Assembly: GCA_022605405.1 (NCBI GenBank)
Contig: JABYQQ010000006.1
Location: 868,001-932,000 of the forward strand
Length of the DNA: 64,000 bases
Direction of reading: 5' to 3'
DNA from: Earliella scabrosa
Lineage: Eukaryota; Basidiomycota; Agaricomycetes; Polyporales; Polyporaceae
How positions within the stretch are numbered: the stretch's first letter is position 1; each line of letters opens with the position of its first letter. Positions 32,871-44,551 of this stretch are shown here, in pieces. A model generated the notes under the pieces. That model was not told the origin of the DNA and searched no databases. It saw nothing but the letters and a program-made list of their open reading frames with translations. Position numbers and translations under genes: made by a program.

Positions 32871-35800
32871 GTGCCACACGCCGCACAGTGGCACCCTCAC
32901 GCTGTGCCGTCTACGTGTACGTGTACGTGTAGTCCAGAGGAATGTGGCATGAGTGGACCTTGCCCTGGCCGATGGCGTATGCTATGCTCCCTTCTGAGGC
33001 GTTGACATCGACTCACTGCGGGCCGTCGGTGTAGAGGTGCTGATATCATATTATGGACCAGGCTCTGGATCTGTGGTAGTACTCAACTCGTGACTGTCCA
33101 AAGTGGCCAGAGAGTTGCACTTCGAGAACATGCAAGGTAGTCCTATCACCCTGGATGTCTGGGAAGCCTTACGCAGTTCTCATTGTCACATACCACGCTG
33201 CGAGATGGATGCATACGCGTGCAGAGCGGATATGAGATGGATCCTGGGAGGGTGCTATGATCGAAAGTTAAGTTGTAATCAATACATCTTGAGAACGGGT
33301 GCGAGTACCAGGCTCAAGACCTCGACGAAATCCAGGTATGTACCAGGGTCCCGTGTGACATTAGCTGTTCAAGTTACCCACCAGGGCCCTCATGCATGCT
33401 GTAAGTGTCCATTCCCCTGGCAAGACGTTCAGTACGTACTGGCCATGTGCACGTGGCGATGCGGGTATTTAGATGCTTTCCTGGTCGGGCGTGTCGTTTG
33501 TTGGAGTAGTAGCGGTGATCATAGCCTCCGGCTCTCCGACACAAGAGCTTTATGTACCCTCCCGGACATTTGCCCACCACGCGGCTATTCTGGACCTCAT
33601 AGAAGCGTCCATATACTCGAGTACATTGCATGTGTACATACTCACTGGCACTGGCAGGAGTTCGGAAACAACTTCTCGGAACAGGCGCGCTGTGGCACAG
33701 CAGGCTCGGGGCTCTACACTTTCTCCCACCGCCATCGGCAGAACCATTGGTGCGGTGCAAACTAGTTGCAAACTTCTACGGAATCTACGCATGTGTAGCT
33801 AATGACGACTCTCAGAAACTGATGGTAAGTGTATGTACTAAGCACCGAATGTGAGGGGCCGCCGTCACCGGTGGCGATTACTACTTCCAATGCACGAAGC
33901 AAGTATACTATGGTGGCATTCGAGGCGGTATGCTTCACGGCAAGGTAGATATTAGGCTTTGGTTTCCATTGAACTCTCGATGACTCGGAACTGAAGGCTA
34001 CACTGGTACGGAGACGAGCCCGCATTTTATCACAAAGCAATGGTGTAATGCCAGTGCATTGTCATGACCTCGCTACGGTCTTCCCGGCCTCGCGAGATAA
34101 GCAGATATTCTCATCTAGTTCTTTGGGCCAACTTGCCATGGTCATCTTCTCCCGTGAAGCATTCAGGCAAGATACGGCAGATGCATGGTTCGTCCGACTA
34201 CTACTGTCACGCCGATGCTAAGCCATCGCCATCCCGGTCATCTCATATCCGGACTCGCTTCATCTCAGATCCGTAATGGCGGGCTTCCCGTCTGCGTGTC
34301 CGAGACCATCTTAGACATGACACATCCACACAGGACCTGCGTCATAGAGCTCCGCCGATGCACTCGTGCACATCGGCACCGATGTCTGCCTCGAGGCTCC
34401 TCCAGTCATCCTCTCAACTGGATATCTGTTCCGAGCTCGGAGTATCGACTGTGAATCATAGAACGCAGCGAGATGCGCTGGCTGTATAGCTATATATAAT
34501 TCTATGCGTTCATATACGGATACTACACCATCACACCAATCAGTTTGAGCGTGGCATTGCTAGGATTCGGGCGCTGACCGCTGGCGTAAAGAACGACAGA
34601 ATCTCGGGACTGCAGAATATTGCATCCGGAGTTTGAGGGCAATGGTCTGATGGCAGCCGATAGAGTGCATTCTCGAGCCCCACGCGACGCATGACCGACG
34701 TCTTCGCTACTTAACTATGAGCGGGATAGGGATCGGGTCATGGCTTTCGGATGGCATGACATGTCAGTGTCTACATTCCGGTGTTTCGTACATATCGGAG
34801 AATGTTCAGCATTCCCGTCTATTGTCACTCATGCCGTAAGTCTTCTGGATATCTGGAAAGAAGGGGCACAACAGGCGCAGCACACTACCACTGTCGCTAG
34901 TACACGTACAGAGGTAGATCAAGAAGAGGATCATCATCTGGATCTTGATTCTTGAAGTTGTAGGGTGTGCGCGGGGTTCGCCAGCTCCGTCATCATGGCG
35001 ACCATCGGAGGAGCGTCATCCGACGATACCCAAGCATCTAGTACATGCCACATATGTCAAGGATAAGTAATGGCAATGCGGTAGGGGTGCGTCCCCGTTT
35101 GTTCCCTCGAAGCCAGGCTATGCATCCAGGTACGTCCGGGGGAGCCCAGGACTTCGCGCGCGGGTGGTCCATGTGGATCAGTTCAGTGCACGCGGCCAGC
35201 ATCCGAGATCTGAGATTGCGTCGGAAGAGGCGACGACAAGCTGACCAGTGGACAATCGTTGTCCTAGGATGTGCGGCGCATGCGGCATCATGCATTAATT
35301 GTGGTCCATTGTTCTTGCTCTAGATGCCGAGAGTCTTTGCGTTGGATCAGGGGTGTATAGAGTTCTACCGATGGTCCAGGGACCACAATCGGCGAGATCG
35401 GTCGAGCGCGCATAGCTGGTCAATGGATCCACACTAGTACCATGGACTCCGAACGACGAGGAAGACGCCACAGCCGGATCGCCTTGGATTTTGCGACTTG
35501 TCTTGAATATCCTTTGAATGGTAGGAGAAATGACACGGCCTAGTCTTCTGGTGGTCATACTCGTTCCGTAACAGCGCGCAAGGTCGGATGAATATTGCAT
35601 TCGTGGGTGGACTCTGGGAGGATTGTGGTCGATAGGAGGGCTTTCGCATGGCATTGTGGCGGAGACATGATGACTTCTGGCTTCACGATCAGGGTTTGCA
35701 TTGAAAGCCCCCAACTCCCACCAGCTAGGTACCCCGTTGAGGGGCGAGCGGCGAGAAGCATGGACTTAGCTGTGTGAGAGTTCGATGTAGTTGTATTGGA

Positions 35801-36195
35801 CTTGGCGAGCGCGAACTGCTATGTCGGGGATTGCAGATAGTGGGAGCAACATTCAGGGACTGAATGCTCATTCGTGAACACGCAGCAGTCGGAAGCGCCG
35901 CCTCGAGAACCAGCGGCCATGCAAGACCTCCCGAAAGTTCTACCGACGGGCCAAATGACGCCTATGGTCAAGATCTGTCCCGAGTACCTGAGCACCTGAG
36001 CAAAGCTGAGCATTCAAAGAAGAGACAGCTGGGGAAGAGCGGGGAAGCCTGGCAGCAGATGACAGTACGTGAGAGATAGTAAACTTGGTCGTCAAAGTAT
36101 ATCAGAGCATATCGGCCTCGCTAGCCTACATCGACTCGCCTAAAGACCCAAGCTCAACCAAAGCTCAAGACCCGGCCTCTTGCTTCAATCGCGAG
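32871..36195. other. 3.3 kb without a recognised gene
   Basis: Many short frames overlap on both strands but none shows a domain or supported splicing. A 10-bp inverted repeat (ATTGTGGTCC / GGACCACAAT) lies at about 35297-35392 and an AT-rich TATATATAA run at about 34489-34500. A fast-evolving gene or noncoding RNA cannot be excluded. Confidence 0.4.
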
Positions 36196-37158
36196 TCAGG
36201 GGCGTCCGCCGCCCTTCTTGCCTCCCCCGGAGACCATGGCAGTAGGCTTGCCACGCGGGATGAAGTCGTCGTCGTCGTCACTGGGCGAAGAGAGATATGA
36301 GTCTTGGGCTAACTGAGGACGAGTGGTGGACAGTACTCCTCCTGCAGCATACGGGGCCGTCCGGCTCCCTTAGGCTTGCCTCCAGAGACCATGGCGGTGG
36401 GTTTGCCGCGCGGGATGAACTCGTCATCCTCGTCATCGTCCCTAGATGCTCGAATGAGTGGGATCACATGATGGGGAGGATGAACCGGCAGTTACTCCTG
36501 GAGCTTCTTGGGGCGCGGCCGAGTGGTGCCTTTGCCTCCTCCACCGGACACCATGGGAGTTGCCTTGCCGCGCGGTACAAACATACTTTCGTCACCGCTG
36601 GATGGGGAAAGGCATTAGATAGATCGAAGCTAGATCCTGATACACTGCATCATATGGTCATGGGTAGGAGGGTTATGGGAAGATGAAGGCGGGATGGATG
36701 TGATACAACGTCATGGGCGCTCACCTAGCTAGCTCAGCAGGGGGCATTCTGCGGATTGGATGCAAGACAACGTCAGTAGGCGATGTTCGGCACCAGATAT
36801 GCCAGCGATACGTCAGTAACTCAACACGGCGTGTAGTTTTGGACGTGGCTCACTCTTCGTCAGCGGGCGCATCGGCTTCATTGGCTGCATGCCCAGCTGC
36901 AGGGCCACTGGCGGTCGCAGTCGTCGTCGGCTCGCTCGGACTCGGGTGCGGTGGGCCATGCTCCTCGACAGGAGGTATATCAGGCTGTCCACTCTGAGCA
37001 GCAGGGCTTTCGCTAGTGCCACGCAAGGCAGAGCATGTCAGAGCGCGTGTCCGATTTGCATCGAGGCAGGTGTGTCCTTGACCGCTTGCGCTAAGCTCTT
37101 CAGCTCACCTTGATCGCTCTGTATGATCGAGCTTAGCCGGCTCCACGGACGTCGACAT
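36196..37158 (-). CDS. 174-residue exon-repeat protein: acidic run plus FIPRGKPTAMVSGG plus GRP module, three copies (six exons)
   Basis: Unrecognised family. Exons 37109-37158, 36854-37012, 36725-36748, 36496-36597, 36337-36441 and 36196-36280 sum to 525 nt with all junctions in phase. The first half is Pro/Ser/Ala/Glu-rich and looks disordered. The second half has three related modules, one per exon. Each has an acidic run (GDES, DDDEDDE, DDDDDD), then F(V/I)PRGK(A/P)T(P/A)MVSGG, then a Lys/Gly run ending TRPRPKK, AGRPR or GGRP. The GRP core with flanking Lys/Arg is like an AT-hook, so minor-groove DNA or chromatin binding is a reasonable guess. The protein ends exactly at the third GRP. 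There is no signal peptide or membrane segment. Exon 3 is only 24 nt. It is divergent from WW-TM gene D, 696 bp away. The gene is easily missed because no long frame exists. Confidence 0.75.
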
Positions 37159-37854
37159 CGTTGGAACGGACTGGACGGTTGAGATGCGTCTCGAGCAGAG
37201 CCCTGGATGGGGGTGGATGAGGAGCTTATATCCGTTTCCACTGTCGACAGCGGCGAGAACAGTGGCGAGCTCCCTAGACCCAGTCTACAATCTTGACGCT
37301 GACAGGAAGCATTGACCGGGAGCTTATCCGCATGGAACACACCGTATTGACAGATATTGAAGATGCTTCAACATTCTTTACTTTGATACTTACTTACTCG
37401 TGCGACTCCGGATCGTTGCCGGCCGAGAAGATTCTCACGATACCTAGCGCCCATTCACGGAGAGTGAATGGCCGAGAACTTGGAAAGAAATGTGGCAGTA
37501 TGTTTGTATGCCGCCAGTACATAGCTAATCAGCATCACAGCCATGGCTGGATATCTTCGGGGTCTTATACGGCTCATTGAGCTCGGACCAAGGGCGCACT
37601 TGTCCAAGGGCGTACTTGTAATAGGCGCTGCTTGCGATGCAAAGGCTGTGGAGTTCCAATAGACGCCCGTACCAGAGGTTCTCCGTGGAAATTCGTCCTG
37701 AATCCGCCCGGTCCACAGCTTTTTGTTTTGCCCGCTTTCGCATCGGAGATCCCTCCGGAAGCTACCAATATTTATAAGACCCCCACTGGCTCCCCTCGTT
37801 CAACACCAATCATCCCCTCTCCCAGAGTTACTTGACCCTTACACTCGTGCTCCG
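37159..37854. other. divergent promoter region
   Basis: About 700 bases between two divergent starts. Apart from a TATA-like box at 37768-37779 facing WW-TM gene D, nothing is recognised. Confidence 0.45.
37768..37779 (+). promoter_or_regulatory. TATA-like box of WW-TM gene D
   Basis: ATATTTATAAGA lies about 76 bp before the ATG at 37855 and is preceded by CCAAT (37765-37769). Confidence 0.5.
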
Positions 37855-39773
37855 ATGTCTTCTCCCAATTCCTCTGCTGTTTCCATGTCAAAGGCTGCGG
37901 GTCTGGTCCCTGTTACGCCCAATGCCCTCGGGAAGCGGTATGACCCAAAGAAGAGGTCTGTCGCACCCCAGCCACATTCTCATGTTTGTTGGCTGACCGA
38001 TTTGGTGGCTCAGTCGGGCCGAGGCCCAAAGCTGGTGCATCGAACCCGGTCAATACTGTTTTGTCAAGGAAACTATGTGAGCAGCGACAAAGGGTCTAAG
38101 CAGTGGCGTATGCTCATCATGAGAGATTTTCAGACCGGCTTTGCCTCAGGGATGGGCGTCATACGTGCAACCTGAAGGCGCAACCTACTTCGCGACCACC
38201 ACAGGTCTCCGTGTGGTCACGGACGCGCCTATGTACAGGCAAGATGTGTGCGCGAGGGTCCTCCACTTCGCTGCAGTTGTGTCCAAGATCGTGCAAGCAA
38301 AGGGTTACAATCTTCCTGAGACGGCCGAGGTGTACTTGGGGCCCGATGAGACCGGCAAGACCTGCATCTACTACTTCGCAGATCACGCCGCCCACTCTTT
38401 GTTCTGGTTGGACCCAATCGAAAGCTACGAACTCGATATCCAATGCCACTTCAGCATGGAGAACCTCGGTAATGTGCCTTCATCTCGGCGAAACGATCAT
38501 CTCCGTCTGACAGACTGTTATAGGGCATGAGATCGCGGAGCGGTACTGGACGCACGTGGAGTACTTCCCATCGCACATCGTCAACACCGTCGACCTCGCT
38601 CTCGACGAGCTGATCCCCGCTTTCATCCACGCTGAAGGCGATCAGCTCACTTCCAAGGGCTCGACGTGGCCATATGCAGCGAAGCAATGCAAGGACTTCC
38701 TCCGCATCTTGAATCAAGCGCGAGACACGCGGACGCCGCACACCGTGTCCATCGTCGCCCGGTTCTGGAGCCAAGTCTGTAAGTACCTTGCATCTCTTCT
38801 TCCGCATGCCTTTGCACTGCATGTCGCTCATGATGTGGCGTAGCTCGCATCCGATACCAGACCAACTACGCGCAGGAGAACGTGCGGCTCGATCGCTCGC
38901 AGAAGGTTGTCACTGAGGGGCAGGATGACACAGGCAGCGCCCTGTTTTCGCTCACCTCTCGTCTCCTGCTCGGCGTCCCCGCCGTCTACGTACAGAAACT
39001 CGACGCCACCTGGTCTGACAAGCTTGTCTATGTCCACGTATGGCGCGATTTCCTGACTAGTGCGCAGGATGAGTGGCGACAGCACTTGACTTGGGTACGT
39101 CCCTGCACCGCGCATGCCCGATCTAACAGATGTCTAATCCCGCCTTCGTCCCCGTCTCAACAGTCGCTAGGCATGTCGATGTCAGTCCTTCTCCCTCCCT
39201 ACTTGCGTCCCGCATGCACTGACCTGGTCTTCCACAGCATTAATCTGCTCTTCCTTGTCGTTCCGGAAGCGTCAAGCGAGATCGCCGGCCTCTCCCTCCT
39301 CTGCTGTGCAATTGCATCCATCGCCGCACTCGGCCTCCTAACGTACCACCACACCACTTGCGTACGCTCACCTGACCACGCTGTGCGTCCTCATTTCATC
39401 TCTTTCAGCCCAATATCCGATCTAATGTTTCACCCTCCTACCTCCTTGACACACATAACAGGTCCCATTCCTCGAAGCCTCTAGCAGAGACCACCACCGG
39501 ACCACCGCGCTCCTCTTCTCGCTTCCGCGCGGCTTCTTCCTCTGGTCCGTGGGCACCGCTGCCACCCAAGGTCTCGTGTGGCTCGAGCGTGCGACGCACG
39601 CATATGTCCTCGCTGCGCTCGCCATCGTCGTTCTTCTCGCGAGCCTGCCCTGGGGCGCGTGGGGTGCACGTGTCCTGAGCGCGATGCCCTTCCTCCGATG
39701 GTGCCTCCCCTCGCGCCAGAATGACGACGAGGAATCGGACGCGGTTTTCGACGCGCTCGAGAAGCAGAGCTGA
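37855..39773 (+). CDS. WW-TM family protein D (seven or more exons)
   Basis: Most canonical member of the family in this window, function unknown. Exon 1 (37855-37955) is short and joins across a 178-nt intron (37956-38133) to the WW-like motif LPQGWASYVQPEGATYF. The same exon continues with RVVTDAPMYRQDV and IYYFADHAAHSLFWLD. Exon 3 begins HEIAERYWTHVEYFPSHIVN and is helical. Exon 4 has FSLTSRLLLGVPAVYVQKL and a DEWRQHLTW end. After a tiny exon come hydrophobic segments INLLFLVVPEAS, IAGLSLLCCAIASIAALGLLTYHHT, LLFSLPRGFFLWSVG and YVLAALAIVVLLASLPWGAW. The C terminus is charged (QNDDEESDAVFDALEKQS). It is predicted to be an integral membrane protein with about four segments and a cytosolic N-terminal head. 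It shares the promoter region with the exon-repeat gene. Confidence 0.78.
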
Positions 39774-42700
39774 GAGCCGGTGCGCGCAGGGCAACGGTGC
39801 TGTGGCAAAACAGTGCGCGCACGGGGATGTAATGGCGCGCGTGGGGAAACAGGTCGGAGACACTCGGCGTCCGTCAGCGGGCGAGGCGCGCCGGGCGGTG
39901 CGCCGCCTTGGGGATATCGTCCACCCGGATGAGATTACTCACCGTTATACGACACGCCTCCGTTATGCAAGGCGACGTTTGACAGACAAGGCGATGATCA
40001 TGCCAGCCTTGCGTCGCCTCCCGAGCCCGGGCCTGTCGGTGAACTATGAGCCGCCCAGCGACTGGGAGTCGGGACTCACGAGACCCGGGATCCGACAACC
40101 CCAGCGCAGCGGAGCGAGACGCGATCATCCACGCATTCCGCGCCCACATCCATCCGGACACCCGATGCCCACACCTACGACCACCTCCGCCACCCCGAGT
40201 CGATCCGCCGTTATTGTAGCAAAGAGAAGATAGCGCCCCTGCGATACCTCGACCACACCATATGTAATCGAGTCCACAACCTGTACCGTTGCCACTGTCT
40301 AGATCATTGTCAGATTATTATACCCCGTTGCTCATGCGCATAATGCACGTTCTCACCTGGTCATTCTCACAGGCTCGTTGCTCTCAGAGGTCGGATGTTG
40401 GTGTGCAAGATGATGCGACACTACGCTCTCCGAGTCGACGTCTTAAGTACGAGGCCATTCATCCGCTCGGGTGAGGTCCCAGCGCACTTGGACCTCCTGC
40501 AACCCGCGGTTGGATATCTGGATGTACGTCGTTAGGGCGGCCCTCCCCGAGCGCGCAGAAGTGAAGCAGTCGTAATTCTGAAGCTGACATGGACAGCCCG
40601 CCGACCTATCCAGATTCTCACGCTACCATGCTGACCGGTGACACTGCCAAATTTGTAATAAGATTCAGAAGGAAGGCTTAGGAAGGCGGCCGCGCTGCTC
40701 TCTCAAGCTGTCTATTAGAAGGCCTTCTTCGCAGGAGTTTCTGTCATGGCAGTTATCCGGATGATCTTGCCAGCGCTCGGGGGCGGCCCGAGAGGCCCGT
40801 GGTAACCTTCTATATTCGGTCAACAGCCATGGTGGACGATTGGAGACGATTGGTGATTGCAGATTCAATTTCCATTCACTCCACTGGTTTCGCAATGAAT
40901 GGCGAAAGTTATGCGCGGTGTCACTGTACGGATCCCATTCCGCAGCCTTGAGCGCTCTCGGAGCCCTGTGAGTAACTCAAGATGACAGTGGCAAGCTCTT
41001 GCTGACGTGTCGCCTTGTAGTTACTTGTTTGTGATTACGGATCGCGAATAGTCGCGAAAGCCCTAGTCCAAGCCCAGGGCACTTGCGGAGCGATGTCACG
41101 GATGCATCGCCATGTAACTGTATCGGAGTTGCGCCGCCTTGCCTTCATACTCTAGGAATAGAGCCATTCAAGAGGCGATGTCGGTATTGAGTGGCTTGAT
41201 TCTGACAAGGTTTTGCTATGTACGTTGTGCCATCTGTTCATTTTCGGCATACGCATGCGTATGGCTCACTCATCGGCGCGACTCCGGACCACTTGTACAA
41301 ATACAGATATACGTCCCTGAGTCCGAAGGACATGATTCCTGCGCTTTTCATCCTCATCAGGCGCTTTTGGAAAGCTCGACAAACGTATGCACAACACAAG
41401 GCACAGGTACGCGAACCATAACTGTTACTTCGTGGGCGTGTGGAGCGATCTCTCAGCTACATGGTTGACCCACCTTGTATCCGCTCTATGGAGCGAGGAG
41501 TCATAGCGTCATGTTGAACCGGGCAGGCTAAACGAAGGCAGCTTCCAGTTGACAGATGACCTGTGCGTGTAGTCAGTATGGTTGCTTGAGGAGCCGCTAT
41601 GCGCGGCCAAGGAAGTTCTATGCACTGCCCTCCTGCCGAGGAGAAGAGGATCCTTGGGAAAGTGGACGCCTTAAGAGTCCCTGGACTCACGGAAGGCCCC
41701 ATGATATCCCATGAATCTTACTAGTATCACCAGATGTTGAGGTACGACCCTAGTTCGGCACCACTGGCATCTTGTGTTCTTGACAGCTCATCCTAGGATT
41801 CTGATCCAAATAGTTGATTCCAACCGTCAAGCTCGGCTCCCGTCATTGCTAGAAAGTTGAACAAACCGGAGCTAGTCGCTTCTCAGCCTGAAGCATTGAC
41901 ACCTTGAATGACTGGGCGTACTCGGTATCGCCGTTCGAACGGCTTCCGCGAATACTGTGGTGCACTGAGAGCTGTCACGAGTTAGACGTTCTGATACTGG
42001 CGCCGAGTCCTACGCCCAGTTCCAATCTGCTGTGCTAGCGGCCAGACGCTCCATTGCTTTCCATAGATAGATGATGTGGTATATCGAGTTCATGTCGACT
42101 GCTCATGCATTGGTTCCTCTACAGCTTAGCTACATGCTGCTAAGTATCGCGTCCACCTAACCACCAGGCTGCAGGGAAGCCACGCGGCTCCGAGCCCGCG
42201 CAAACCACAACCTCCCTTCAAGGCCCGGCGCCACCACGCCATATTCGTGCCCATGAATTCAAGACGGCCCACCGATACCTGAGGCTGCGCGTTCTAGGAC
42301 ACTGACTCAAGGCGACTACGGCGCTCGAGCCAAACCGGTATTGATAGTGACTTCCAAAGGCCAGGGTTCAAACCCAATGAGCTGAACGTCTCTATTAGAT
42401 GAGGCGATAGAAGCGCAGTACTGCATGAAAGGATGTCCACCATGCTGAGTGGAGGTAGGTGGATTCGAAGGGCCGGCGTAAGCTTCGTTGGAAACATCAT
42501 GGCCCTAATACCGCTCCGGAGCTGGAGGACTTGTCGCTGGGATTAGCTTCTGGCCGGATCTGGCGGTTGCAGTTCCAAACATATGGTGGTAGTCTTATAT
42601 TCTCACGCTCAATTAGTGACACCGCTTCAACATGTTTATGCAATGCATAATATTAGTATGTTTGTCTCCGCACGACCAAGGGTCAGGCCTCTGAGCAGAA

Positions 42701-44551
42701 TCAGCACCCCAAACGACAGCGCCGCTCAAGGGTAAAAGATACTCAAAGAGCAACGTTAACGGGCCAAGATCCCCGTGACCGACGTATACCAATGCTATAG
42801 CTATTGGCCGAACTGCGCAACCTGAACAGCCGTAAAGACATCGACAGAGGGTGAGAATATCCGATGGGAGAACTAACCCCTCTTTGCTGCGCATCCAACC
42901 ACGCATCCGAACAATGCACAGCTTGGGTATGCACGCAGCAGATAAGGTGTCAGCATGCGGGAAAGGCACTAGCAGGTCTAGTGATCGACACGTGTAAACG
43001 CATACTTGAAGTAGCGGTACGTGACGTGCGTACCATGGCATAGTACTTACAGCCTGCTGTATGCCATGGTACGCCCCTCGCGTGGCACGGGATCGAGGAT
43101 ACCGGTATTCATATGAGCGTTAGCCGTACCGCCCTACGTTCAGCCGGATGATTGATGTGCACCTACCAAACTGCGTTGCTTCACACCGCGAGATGCATTC
43201 CGCGTCGCCCCGTGCATTCCACGCTTGTGACCCTTGCCCTCGGCACCGGACTGGTGCTTCTCGACCGCAGGCGCAGCGCGACAAGAATAGTAGCTCGCTG
43301 ATCAGGCCGAAGACTCGGAGCGGACACCTATAACGCGAGGTGGTCCACCAGGGGTCAGCAGCATGTCGGTGGACTGTGAACCAGGTGTTAGAAGCGAGGG
43401 AATGAAGGGGGCGGTACCGGAGCTACTCCGTGATCCGATGGTTATCTCCCGGTGTAGCCACAACAGGCCGTCTTGTCCTAGTACGTCGGCGGTTGTTCAA
43501 TGAGACTTCAAGTCGAGCCCTCGAGCCTGTGAGGGAGCACATTGTTTTATGTCAGTGCGTCGTATGTTCGCTCGGCCGCACAACACAATGAAATGCTCGC
43601 ACCCAGATGTACGGATTGTCCTGACCGATAGCAGTGTCATCGAGAACAAAAGTGCCTCGGCGGTCACACGTTAGGAGGTCTACCTACCAGGACATTAGTA
43701 CACCTCCATGATGGGTGAGTGAGGGTAGGACTAACTTCGAGATGAATCCTCTCACCTTGATTCAACTAACGCGAGAATAGCTGGTGCGAACCTCGAAGAT
43801 AATGAGTGAGAGCGCGCCGGCCATACTCTCAACAAAGAGTGGGAACTTGAACACACCACTCATGAATCTGGGTGCTTGACAGTACCCGTCTTGAGAGCTC
43901 AGGCTTCCGCGGTGATGTTACACGTGCCACTGCAGCTTGACCCAGTTTGAGTCCACTCAGAGGAAAGTAATCTTACAAGTTGCTTGCTACTAGGTAGTTA
44001 GCAGTCTATATGTAGCTCAGTAGATTCCACTGGGTATTCAAAATTCTAACACCTACTGATCAAAGTTACGCCGAAGGTCACCGTTATCCAACGCTCGAAA
44101 AGTGTGAGGTACGTACCCCGAGGACTGAGTGGATGTCAAGTGGATGGCCGTGTTGACTCGCAGACCAGATGGTCCCACTTTCAATGGAGGGTACTCTGAC
44201 TCGACCTCAGTTGTGCGGCTCCGCGAACACGTGGGCCCAGGTGGGTCGAACCATCTCCGAGGAGTCCGAGGAGTCCGAGGACTACGGGAGTCCGACTCGT
44301 CAGTCCAGTCTTCGGTAGTTGTTGCAAAGGCTTCACCGAATTTAAATCAACTCGGAAGGCCGAGAGTTTTCCACCCGTGCTTGATCCATGGGTGTAGTGG
44401 TGCCAAACTACCAGTCATCGTTGGGCTGTTACTATTAAGGGCTGGAACAGAGACGAGAATCACATATTGAGCAGGGTTGCCAGATCATACCACAGGTCGC
44501 CCCCGGAGTGCGCTCAGCATGCGTTGTAGAACTCCAACCTCTCGATCCCCG
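39774..44551. other. 4.8 kb without a recognised gene
   Basis: The first 450 bases are open in one frame (Arg/Pro-rich) without a domain. The remainder has only short frames, an inverted repeat at 43028-43074 and a small AGGAGTCCG tandem run near 44261-44300. I looked for rRNA, tRNA and transposase signatures and saw none. Confidence 0.4.
43028..43074. repeat. perfect 15-bp inverted repeat
   Basis: GCGTACCATGGCATA (43028-43042) and its exact reverse complement (43060-43074) flank a 17-base spacer. It could be a cruciform, a hairpin of a small RNA or the scar of an element. No TA duplication is evident. Confidence 0.75.

Noticed and set aside
39721..40233. 170-codon plus frame overlapping the end of WW-TM gene D
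   Set aside because: It begins inside the coding region of gene D in another frame and continues as Arg-rich sequence without a motif.
43140..44050. Possible rRNA or other structured RNA fragment
   Set aside because: Phrases look superficially like large-subunit rRNA, but I could not match any conserved helix or universally conserved stretch.
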